Shown here piece after piece: positions 10,868 to 22,800 of a stretch of DNA of 64,000 bases. Positions within the stretch are counted from its first letter, which is position 1. The number at the start of each line of letters is the position of its first letter. The position numbers were made by a program, and so were the translations under genes. This DNA comes from Acholoe squamosa (taxonomy: Eukaryota > Annelida > Polychaeta > Phyllodocida > Polynoidae): assembly GCA_949317995.1 (NCBI GenBank), contig OX439041.1, forward strand, positions 10,552,001 to 10,616,000, given 5' to 3'. Under the pieces are notes generated by a model that saw only the letters and a program-made list of their open reading frames with translations, ran no database searches and was not told where the DNA came from.

Positions 10868-13800
10868 TCACGATGTATCAAGCCGGATAAGTCGTAGCTT
10901 GTAGCAGTCGGCAAGCACGCAGGCCGCCTCGTTAGAACCCCCGCAGTAGTGTGAAGATGAGAAAACTGTCAGTAGTTTGCCTTTTTGTTGAACCTGGAGG
11001 AACAAAGGAAAACAGGATTACCAGCAAAACTCAAGAGTGCAGCCAAGGCAAGTCTAGTCATTTGCATTTCGTGTTTATGTGTGTGTGCAGCTATCCCTGT
11101 TCTGATCTCGGAATCTCGCGTGAGATTAAGTAGGTACCCAATATGTAAGTGAGTAATATAGGTTTAACACCATTTCGACAGCTAAGGTCATATTCATGGT
11201 GAGAATGACATTACACAATTTCACAGGGAAAATGTGTTGGTGCCCACCCATATGTGCACCACACATCCTGAGGGGATATAAAAGAGGAGATATAGACACT
11301 TTTAAAGCAGGACTGAGCTGGCCGTTTTCAGATCGGCACAGACCCGCCGATCTGTAAGCAGACACTGCGCCACTCCCAGGTCACTCAGTCCACTGTGAAG
11401 CTTAACCATTGAGACCCTCACTGTGACCACTGCAGCCCACCCCACCCAGCCAACCCAGCTGATGGATGTTACATTGGACTGGGCTTGGGTGCATTTACAT
11501 CTAGGTTTCAAACTTTTGTAGAGCACAACTGAGAAATACTATACCGTAATCTCCCGCGTATAAGGCGCAGCCCGCGTATAAGGCGCACCTAGAGTTTTGG
11601 AAAATTCTCAAAAAAATGGAAAATTCATAACTTTGGTTCTACTGAATGAATTTTCAAAATTCAAAAACCAATGGGTAGCTTGGGCCACCTTGGGCCCTCC
11701 TGGGCCCCATTTTGTCCTATTTTGACCAAGGGGGCATGTAAGATATCAAAAGAAAGGTCTTGGTGTCCCCCTTGTGGATCCAATGAGAACTAAAACCCCC
11801 CGTATAAGACGCGCCTTATACACGGGAGATTACGGTAGGATGTGTCTGTGGGTGGAGGGGGGTAGAAGATTTATTGGGGGTTGGGGCCATTTACCCTAGA
11901 CCCCGCCCCCCACCAGAAAATTTGCAATTTTCACCAAAAGCTTTAGAACTATAGTTGCAAGCCATACTGGAGCAAAATAAGAACTACAGATTTAAGATGT
12001 GGGGGCAGAAGATGTTTTCCCCATAATTTTGGGCTTGGGGCCATTCACCCCAGAGCCCCCCTCCAAGAAAATTTGCAATTTTTACCAAAGGGTTTATAGA
12101 TCTAGGTTACAAAGCTTACTGGAGCACAAATAAGAACTACAGATTTAAGGTGTGGGGGCAGAAGATGTTTTCCCCATAATTCAGGGCTTGGGGCCATTCA
12201 CCCCAGAGCCCCCCCCTGAAAATTTGCAATTTTTAACCAAGTCTTTATAGATCTAGGTTGCAAACCTTACTGGAGCACAAATAAGAACTACAGATTGAAG
12301 GTGTGGGGGCAGAAAATGTTCTCCCCATAATTCTGGGCTTGGGGCCATTCACCCCAGAGCCCCCCCCTGAAAATTTGCAATTTTTAACCAAGTCTTTATA
12401 GATCTAGGTTGCAAACCTTACTGGAGCACAAATAAGAACTACAGATTTAAGGTGTGGGGGCAGAAGATGTTTTCCCCATAATTCAGGGCTTGGGGCCATT
12501 CACCCCAGAGCCCCCCTCCAAGAAAATTTTTACCAAAGGGTTTATAGATCTAAGTTGCAAACCTTTCTAGAGCACACATGAGAACTACCGTAAACTCCCG
12601 CGTATAAGACGCGTCCTCTACGCCAAACAAAATGCTGGGGAGTCTTATAGCTTTCTCTCAAGTTGGGGGTGCGTCTTATACGAGGGGTAATTTTTCTATA
12701 GAAATGTACTAAATTTACAAAATTGAGCCCTAAGAGGTGCGTCTTATACGCGTAAATGCTTCTCCCAAAAAGGGGGTGCGTCCTATACGCGCAACGCGTC
12801 TTCTACGCGGGAGATTACGGTACATATTCAAGGTGTGGTTGGCAGGAGATTTCTTTTTTATATAAATCTAGGGATCAGGGCCATTCACCCCAGAGCCCCC
12901 ATCCAGAAATCTTCACATGGAGTCCTTCTATAGACAACTTAATGTAAGCTGCTATCTTTCTTAGAGCACAAGTAAAAAAACTACAGATTTAGGGAGTGGG
13001 GATAAGAGATTTTATCCATAATTTTGAAGTTGGGGCCATTTTCCCCAGAACCTGCCCCCCAGAAAATTTGCATTTTTTTTCATCAGAGGCTATACAGATC
13101 TAGTTGTAAAACCTTTCTAACGGCAAAAAAGAACTACAGATTTAGGGTGTTGGGGCAGGAGAAGTTGTATCCATTATTCTGGGTTTGAGGTCATTTACCC
13201 CCAGAGCCCCCCCCCCTGAAATTTTGCATTTTCTACCAGAGGGAACAGGATATTTCTCCATAATTTCGGGATTAAAATCCTTCTGCTGCATAATCAAACT
13301 AGTCTGTAAGGGTGGTCCATCAGGGGTGTGAAAGCTCTGCGGGAACGCGGAATTCCGCGGTTCTGATGCTCACAGGCATCATTCCTGAGACCTGTGCAAA
13401 TCCACTGAGAAAATGAATTACCACTTATATCGGGGGGGGGGGGGGTCCTTAGAATATTTTCCAATGTTATGATCTGTTGTCATCCAAAACCAGAAATTTG
13501 AGTATCCCAGTGGTAGTTCTTAGCCTCTCTGTACAAGAGAAGATAGCATGTGTCCAATTGACTATTTAAATGACCTTTATATAATGTTAAAATGTTAACT
13601 GGAAATCATTGTGAAGTAGCTTCAGAGGAAATGTATTTTAGGATTTCACACCCCTGTCCATAGTCAGACTTCAGAGTCTCGGATGTACCCCATCTTGCAT
13701 TGATACAATATGGTACGACTGGCTGCAATCAGGCAATCAGATTTTAAGGGGGCTGGGGAGGCTGGCCCCTAACCCCAAATTATGAAAAAATCTCTAATTC

Positions 13801-16800
13801 CCTCGTCCTAAATCTGGTGTTATTTCTGGGAAACTTATCCAAAAGTATCCAAGTTGTCTACACATAGTATCTGAGAGAACTTTCATATTTTCTAGGTGGG
13901 GGGTGGCCCCATAGCCCCAAATTATGGACAAATCTCCCGCTCCCTTGTCCTTAATCCAGTGTTGCTATATATTTCTGCTAGACTTATCCAAAAGTGTGCA
14001 CCCAAGTTGTCTACAGATAGTATCAGAGAGAATTTTCAGATTTTCGGGGGGAGGGGGAGGCTGGCCCCTAACCCCAAATTATGGAAAAAAAATCCAATTA
14101 CCTCATTCTAAATCAGGTGTAGTTATTTCTGCTAGACTTATCCAAAAGCGTGCACCCAAGTTGTCTACACAAAGTATCTGAGAGAATTTTTATATTTTCC
14201 TGGGGGGGCTGGCCCCTAAGCCCCGAATTATGGAAAAAATCTCCCGCTCCCTTGTCCCTTAACCCAGTGTTGTTATATATTTCTGCTATACTTATCCAAG
14301 GTGTGCACCCAAGTTGTCTAGAGAAACTACTGAGAGAATTTTCAGATTTTCTGGGGGGGGGCTGGGGAGGCTGGCCCCTAGCCCCAAATAATGGGAAAAT
14401 CACCCGTTTCTCTTTAGGCTTCTTTAATAAGTTTCTTGTCTGGTCCCTAACCCCCAAATTATGGGAAAATCTCCTTCTTCCCCTAAAGCTGTAGCTGTTA
14501 TTTCTGCTGTAAATTTAACCCAAGGTTTTCCCCCTAGACCGAGTTGTCTGCACAAAGTGATATAAAATATGATTTCTTTTTTTTTTTGGGGGGGGGGGCT
14601 TGGGAGGCTGGCCCCTAACCCCAAATTATCGGAAAAACCTCCCATTCCGTCGTTTTCATATTTTCTGGGGGGGGTGGCCCCTTACCCTCGAATTATGGAA
14701 AAAAATTTCCCATTCCCTTGTCCTTAATCCAGTGTTGATAGATATTTCTGCTAGACTTATCCAAAAGTGTGCACCCAACTTGTCTACAGAAAGTATCTGA
14801 GAGAATTTTCGGGGGGGGGGGGGGGGTTGCTGGGGAGTCTGTCTCCTAACCACAAATTATGAAAAAAGTCTTCCCTCGCCCTATAAAATCTGGTGTTATT
14901 TCTGCTAGACTTATCAAAAAGCGTGCACCCAAGTTGTCTACACAAAGTATCTGAGAGAATTTTTATATTTTCCTGGAGTGGGAGTGGTCATTATTTATCA
15001 ACAGGGGGGGAGGGTGGGTTTGAGGGGGCCGTAAAATTTTCAGACCCCTCCCGAGGGGGGCTAAAAAAATTTTGACCCCTCTTGAGGGGGGGGGCTAAAA
15101 AAATTCACCCTCTTTTTAGCAAAAAAGCCCGCGCGCTACTATAGATCAAAGAGGGGCGCGAAAACTCTCCGCGCCTCCGGCGCGGGGGGGGGGGGCGTAA
15201 AAAATTTCCGTGCATCCGCGCGAAAACCCACCACACACCCCCTGTTGATAAATAATGACCACTCCCTTATCCAAAAGTGTGCACCCAAGTTGTCTAGAGA
15301 AAGTATCATAGAGAATTTTCAGATTTTCTGGGGGGGAGGCTGGCCCCTAGCCCCAAATAATGGGAAAATCACCCGTTTCTCTTTAGGCTTCTTTAATAAG
15401 TTTCTTCTCTAAACTCTCAGATTTGCTAGTCATGATTTTTGTATGGATAAGAATAGGTCATATGACCTGGTACAAGTCACATGAATGCTAGTTGCCTTTT
15501 GCCACTGTAGAGGTCACTGTGGTGGTGCTCTCCAAGTAGCCTCCTAGTGTTAGGTTGTGGAACTTACTTTTCAGTCAGCTCAGAGCCCCTTTAAGTGGGG
15601 TAGGGCAGGGGCGTGGGAAGCAGTTTTAGAGTGGATAGGACCAGGGGGGTTTTCTGCAATTTTTGACCTCCCTTTGCTTGACCTTTTAGTTTTGACCTTT
15701 TGAGGAGTTGGCCAAAAGTGGGGGGGGGGGGCATGTCCCCCCTGCTTTCCACGCCCATGTAGGGAAGCCCTCAATATGTCAGTAGCATGATAGGCCATGA
15801 ACAAGTCTGATGTGAGATCAGAACCGGAAGTTGCTGATGTCAGCGTGCATGTGCGTAACTCGGGAACCAGTTCAGTGCTGAGTCAGCGCTATAGGGTAGG
15901 TACCATTGGCTCAGAATGATGAAAACTGGGGGACGTACTGTAAAACAGTCCATGTAAGGCCTCATTTTGCATATATAAGGGAAATGATAAAGTATGCATT
16001 TGATGTTTGTAGATATTTTGCCTATATGGTGCACTTCATTTTGGGAGGATCCTATAATAAGGTTCATATGAGGTTATCCTCACGTATAAGGCGCGGCTTA
16101 TGGGCCAGGATTTAGATTGGCATTATTACTGACCTGGAAACCGACTTGTTGCACCTCGTGGGCACGGATTACATGTGACAAGTTGTTGCGCTTAAGGAAA
16201 CCAAACAGCGCATCTGAGGTAAAGAAGTTGGCCGTCCCCCGCCGTGAGTTGAACACAAACCCATCGTTCTCAGCGATATCATCTTCCATATCAGCGGTGA
16301 CTGCATCTGAACTGAAAGTCGCAAAATTGATTTGAATTTATTGTCAACTTCAATTTTTAGATATGATATGCATAGGCTATGCTATCATAAAAATTGCGTC
16401 ATTAAAACATTTTTTTTTTAAATAAAGAATTTAAACTGAGAGACTGATATAAATCAGAAATGAAATTCTGTAGAGTGACGGAACCATCATTAAAGAGCTG
16501 CATGTTTCCTTAATGGTCATGTTCTAATGCCTTCATGATGCAACTTGCTACATTTGTGCATCATGACGACAAATAAGGATGCTCTATGTGGCTCTAAATC
16601 CATGTAAACGCTGAGTTTTTAAGAGTCTGTAATATCACTAAACTTATATATACCATGACCCAGTAATGCTAACCTTATGGGATCGCTCCAGAGGATTTCC
16701 CACGCCAGCGGTGAGTCCAACTCAGGGTCGGCTAGCGGTACAGGGATGTCCTTAATAGCCTCAATAAAACCGCCGCTCTGATCAGGCGACGGGATCCCAC

Positions 16801-19800
16801 CGTGTACACAGAATATTTTGTCATCTATTGTGGCAGCGATGGGCATGGCATCAAAACAGTCGTTAATGGCTTCCCAGATCTGTTCTCCGACCGTCTCTCC
16901 AAATTTCTGTATGCACTCACTGTGGGAGGAGATGAATTATGTTGACTGTATCAACCCTGTAGGGTCGTCATGATGCATGAATGCAGCCCTGGCGAGTTAC
17001 TCGCCAGGGCTGCATTCATGCATCATGACGACCAATGGGCTTGGTGCACTAGTGCAGTATCGGTTCTTATAGGTTTAAGCACAGCTAGAAAAAAAAAAGA
17101 CTTAACTTCACAAATTCTGCATCTATTCTAAGATACTGCAAAACTTTCATACTCAAATTTGAACTGTTTATAAAAATGCAGCCATCATGATAGCCATGGT
17201 TCACTGAAACGCTGTGCTGCTCTTCTTAGACTTACCCTGCTAGGGCCACTAATGCATCGGTGCATCATGCCCACTGGTCAGCATGATGCATCAATGAAGT
17301 GATGGCCAGCGGAACTGTAGGTTCACTTTAAAGGGTTATACAATTAAAAGTTCATGATATGTACTAATCATACCTGCAAACTCCAGACGAGAAATTTCCA
17401 ACCCCCCCCCCCCCCTCCTCTCCTTACGAATTAAAAAAGATGATATCTAATTGGATCTGGACGAATCACACCAGAATCACAAGATTGACCCAGATGGATC
17501 TTCACAAAAAAAAACTGAGAAAACTAAGGAGTTTGGAGGTATGACTTCTAGAAAACCAAAGGACCTACCTATGGAACTGAAACATCTTTTGCACACTTCT
17601 GAGTTCATGGTTTCCTCTGAGGAGGAAAAACTTGCTGGGTGCCAGAAGTTTTTGTGCCAGGAGGTAGGAACACACCTACGTCATGCAAAATAAAAACAAC
17701 CATTTATCATCTAAACTATTGAACAAACTGATGCCTAGTCTAAAGGGGATCTATAAGTGGTTTAATCTTGAGGTATTGTTTTTTTATAAATTGAAAATTG
17801 ATCTAGGCTTAATTTATCTGAAATAATGTAAAATTGGCCGGGAAATTAATACCGTAACTACAGGGGCTATACGAGGTTTCATTCAAAGGATTTCATTTCT
17901 AAATTGAAACCCCAAAAAGTTTAAAAAATATCTAATACAGGCATAAATTGGATAATCTCTACATTTTAGCTAGACAGGGAGAGTTTAAAAAGAACTGGTA
18001 ACTGGAGTCCCTTTGAGGTGGAATAAAAAATGAATTGGCTCTCTTATCAAAGAAAAAATGAGCTGTTCTATATTTCATAAATGTGCAACAAACATTTGTC
18101 CCTACTGTAGAAAAGGAAGTGAAATTGATATGAAAACTTCCATGGAAATCCATAAAAACTGCATAGTAAAAAGACCACTGTATCAAATGTACTCACCTCT
18201 ACTCCAAACTCGCCGCGGTCGACATAGTCACCGAGGAACAAGAAGTTAGCGGGTGTAAGTAAGGGGCCCATGCGCCATAACGCCTTCTCAAAGCACGCCA
18301 AGTCACGGAAATTACCATGGATATCACCTGTAAGCCAACAAAAACATGGCAGTCAAAATCACAGTTTATGTTATTTTCAGAGGTATAGTTATGTGGCTTT
18401 GTCCGCCACAGTGCAAACGTCAGCGGACATAGGCCCTTGATAGTGGGCAATTAAAATACATAACTACCCATGGATTTCCCTCTATATGCCCTAGCACCAT
18501 ATGTGAATAAGAAGTAGCCTGTAAACGACTTAGAGCCAGCTAAATAGGGAGTTGAGGAAGGAGGAACCCTCTAAATACATACATGCAATATCTGAGTGCG
18601 CAAAAAAAAAAACCAAAAAAAAAAAAAACCTGAGCCCTTAAAAGTCAAAAAAGGTTTTGGAAAAACAGTCATAGCCATTTTAATTTCCTATTTTTTCTTG
18701 TTTTTTTTTAATAAAGTCAAAAACTCAGGGTGTGACTTACATACAGCGTTTTAATGAATTATAGAAAAGACAATTATATAGCTTACCGAGTATGTAGGTG
18801 GGTGACTTGAGTCGTAGTAGCCTCGGCTCATCCCGCAGAGTTTCACGCGCCTGTCGACATAATGCTAACAAACATTTGGCTAACGCCTTTGTGTCAACTT
18901 GTCCCCAGTCAAATGCCTCCTGTGGAATTATAGAAAATACAAGAGAATGCATGTCGTATAGCGTAAGCTAGTTTGTCTAATTTTCACAGGAAGATAATTT
19001 TGGGTGTGCATTACAATGTCAAATTTTAGAAATATTCTGCTTAACCCTGTCGATATTAGAAACCTTCCTTCTTTTTGTCTAAAGTGTGAATCCATCGATA
19101 TTTAAAAGTGCAGTGCAGTTTGAGTATATATAGAAGTGAGGGCCCAGGTGGCCAAAGACCCGAAATCCTAGTGCCCAACCCTGCTTCAAACCAAATATAA
19201 GTTTTTAATTATTTCTTCTCATTTGTGCAAACTTACCTTGGTCATACTGCCGTTAGAACCTTTTATCGGTCGCTCAAAGTACCGCAAACCCGTCAACATC
19301 TCGTTAGGATGTGATCTCTGTAAAACAGACCTTTGGTTAGTACACAGGCAGAGTATATGAACTTCTGAGTCCCATTCAGTAAACATACAATTTTATTTTT
19401 CCATTCGTCCACTATAGAATGACAATTTGGTCGACACGACCAGGTTTTTCCATCTGACAAGGTGCAAATAAAGTCAATATTGAAATCGTATGGTTATGAA
19501 GAGTCTCAAAATTTAATGGTATAGGGGTTGTGGAGGGCGTTGGAAGCCATGGTATTCAGTGATTTTCACTCTTAAGTTGACAAAAAAGTAGTCCTGAACT
19601 ATCAATATTTCAGTAAAATTTTAATGAAAAGGTAGGAAAAGTGGTAATGCTGAGTTTCATTTCCTTTACAAAATACCAATGTGGTGGATTGGTGCAGAAT
19701 GAGAAACTATCAAGAGAAGGACTCATGATCTTACCTGGTTAAATGAGTCCACAGATGACATACGCTGGAAGCGGGATTTATCCCCCTCTAGGTGACAGCG

Positions 19801-22800
19801 CGCTGACCCGCTAACGGCCGCGGTACCCGGCAGGTCCCAGATGGCCATCACGTCCGACAACGTCCCCGTCCTACGCACCTTGATGGTATGGGTTGCTAGT
19901 TCATAGTTCTCATTCTTTGCTGACCCCTGACTCGCATTCCTCTCCGGGACTTTGAAATTGTCTTCTGCTTCTATATAAAAGGGGGTTTTGTTGAGTGGAA
20001 GATGTAGCAGGGCATGGCTAATGCTAAACACTTGAAGGGTGGCTGATGCATTAATGCATCATGTGCACATGCCCATTGATGCACCATACCGACCCTCCCA
20101 CGACTGTTGCAGCCCTCAGGGGTGTGAAATGCCGAAATTCACACCCTCTGAAGCGCAATATACCACCTTGCAGGTACTTCTACTTAATATTTTAACATTA
20201 GATTAAAGTGGTCAAATCAGTACATTGGACATATTAAAGATGCAATTTCAACTAAAATGACTTGGTGGAACGTAATTGATGAATCATACTGTGCTTAATA
20301 TTGCCTCTTTCCCCAATGAATGGTATATATTATTTTGGCATGTATGCCCTCTATATGTGTAAATAGAACACAATTAGCTGTAGAGTATCTCTTCTCTATG
20401 GCGGGAAATGAAAGTCAACATCAAGGTAGTTAAGGGTTATAACATAAGAGGGCTCCACCAGCTTGCTCCTAGATTAGTTGGTCTATCATATTGCATGTCC
20501 TTGTAAATCCTGTGTTCTTTGTTGTATTGTTTCTATTATTTCTATTGTCTCTTGGAAAATTCAAGCATAACACAAGTGAACCTTTTGTTTGAAATAAACC
20601 CTCCCAAACTGAAACTATCCTAATAGTTATGTCCTTGTAGTAAGGGCATTCAGTACATGCCTTAGCCACAAGGTGACACCCATGGGCCATGAGGAATCCA
20701 GTCTACACAGGTAATCACTCATCCATGAATACCCACTATGTTATCCGGTTGTTTTAATGTCGACCTACAGTAAAAATTCTGGCTGTACATGGCCATATTT
20801 CACGGTGAGAAACACTAAATATCTTTTCAAAAGTTGGGGAATACTTTAAGGGTGTATTGCCCCTTACAAATATGGTATGACTGAAAAATGATAGAATTTT
20901 AGCTGGGATACGATCTTTAAACCACTTTCTGATGTAGAGAAAAGCTTGGAATTACCACTGGGATAATATCTCTATTCCATTTGGGATGAAACTTTGCATC
21001 AAAGAAAATTCTATTTCAGACCCCCCCCCCCCCCCCATAAATGGAAATTTATTTTCTCAGTGGATTTGCAGAGATCCCAAGAATGGTCCTGGTGGGCATT
21101 AAAACCGCGGATGTCCGCGTTTCCGCGGAAATTTCACACCCCTGAGCCTGGTAAGTTTGGCGCAGCACATTAATGCACTGTTGGTCTTTAAGCGACTATA
21201 TTATGCCAGTCTCATCAGAAGTGTATTGATTCATTTATGCCGACCCCTCAGAACTTTATCAGTACGGTAAATTACTAGCATGGGCAAAATACATTAATTA
21301 AAGAATAACCGGGGATGGGAGTGCTCATTTTCAACAACAGGGAAGTGGTGGTTTTTGTTGCTTTTTTGTGTGTGTTTTGGTGGTTTTTTTTTTTGTTTCG
21401 TTCTTTTTTTGGAGGGGGGGGGGGTCAAAAAGTTTCAGGCCCCTCTGAGAAAGAAGGGGGATTAGAATTTCACCCACACATTACTATAGAATAAAAGGGG
21501 GAGTGCAAAACATGTTGGAACGCATGAATATCCACCCTCCCTTGTTAAAAACTGACCGGTCCCTTTGTCAGCTTGGATTGAATCATGGGTGCCATCTAGG
21601 GGGGAATATTAATCTGATGTCTGTCTATGTACCGTAATCTCTCGCGTATAAGGCGCACCTCGCCTATAAGGCGCACCCCCAACTCAGGGAGGTCTGTTTC
21701 ACGTATTAGGCGCACCTCTAAGGGCAGATTTTTGTTACTTTAGTACTGTTCTATAGTAAAAATACCCCCCCCCCTATAAGGCGCACCCCAAACTCAAGGC
21801 AATGTCCCTCCCACGTATAAGAATCAGCATAATTTTGTTTGGCGTATAAGACGCGCCTTATACGCGGAGATTACGGTATTTGAAATGTAATAGTACATCA
21901 TGTTGAAATCTACACATACCTGATGGTCGCCTGGTTTTGTTGTCAGGCTCAAACCGGACTGTCGTTGTGTTCACACTGTTGGACCTGGCACGTTTTGCTG
22001 CCGGCTGAACTTCTGATTTCTTGTCTCTGGAATATAAGATAAGAAGTGTCAATAAGTCATCTCTATACTGATATGAAAGTTACATGGAAATAGAGGTAAA
22101 AGAATCCATGAATGCTCTAGCTCTGGTAAGTCTACTCGCTAGGGCTGCACTGATTGATAAAGATAAAATGTGCACAATGCGTAAATATACTGCAGTCCTT
22201 AATTAATCCTGTAAGGGCCGCTGATGCGGGAATGCATAGTGCCCAAAGGTCATCATGATGCACCAATGAAGTGCTGGCGAGTCTACTCGCCAGCACTTCA
22301 TTGGAGCATCATGAAGACCCTCGAGGACTGTGTGCTGACCGGGTCAGCATGATGCATGAATGTAGCCCTTGTGAGTTACTCGCCATGGCTGCATTCATGC
22401 ATCATGACGACCACTAGGCTTGATGCATTAATGCATCAGCAGCCCTAAAATCTTAAAGCTTGCAAAGTTTAGCGATGAATCTGAAAAGATTATTACCCAC
22501 CTCCGTACATTGTACATGGAGGACTGTGGAAGTCTAAACAGCACCGAGGTGCCGCGGAACTTAAGCTGTCCGACAGCGTTCAGGAAGTCAGTCAGCGGTA
22601 AACTCTCTTTGTAGTCCGTACCAAACACCCTGTGTAGTAAACACATTGATTGATTAAAGTCTGTGAATAACAGACTGGTTGTACTATAAAAAACCCACTT
22701 ATAGGCCACACCTGGGTATAAGCCGCACGCTCAGTTCATGACTTAGTTACCGTAATACCCTGCGTATAAGGCGCACCTCGCATATAAGGCGCAACAGAGT

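Larger units (their letters stand above)
11301..15598. mobile_element. Foldback-like element with inverted tandem arrays
   Basis: The left end 'taaagcaggactgagctgg' and the right end (inverse strand) 'taaaggggctctgagctg' are similar. Each side carries a tandem array of the same ~153-bp unit, but in opposite orientation (11838-13265 and 13740-15410). No coding sequence. Later insertions include two CCGTAA MITEs, one GGGTGTGAAAT MITE and one GGGAGTGG MITE. A left-half copy lies at 28002-28640. The interpretation as one foldback element is inferred; two independent satellite arrays are the alternative. Confidence 0.55.
10868..18919 (-). other. PPP catalytic domain (exons 12-17)
   Basis: All signature motifs are present in order: GDIHGN (549-554), GDYVDRG (581-587), LLRGNHE (610-616), FCVHGG (664-669), WSDP (705-708), IRAHE (758-762) and FSSSHYCGG (780-788). 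Metal ligands and catalytic residues D550, H552, D582, N614, H615, H667 and H761 are all kept, so the enzyme should be active. GNHE lies in a 107-nt exon (17675-17569). The SSSHYCGG loop differs from the SAPNYCG of PP1/PP2A and the SASNYY type of PPEF, so it belongs to a separate PPP branch. Confidence 0.9.

Noticed and set aside
13896-14853. Series of overlapping 60-115-codon open frames on both strands
   Set aside because: They repeat the same words because they lie in a ~153-bp tandem array; no frame is kept from unit to unit.
17451-17693. 80-codon + strand open frame
   Set aside because: It lies opposite the phosphatase exon coding for LLRGNHE; the - strand reading is the real one.
16674-18327. 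Apparent loss of the GNHE motif between exons 13 and 15
   Set aside because: On closer reading a 107-nt exon at 17675-17569 supplies it with correct phases, so the enzyme is not broken.
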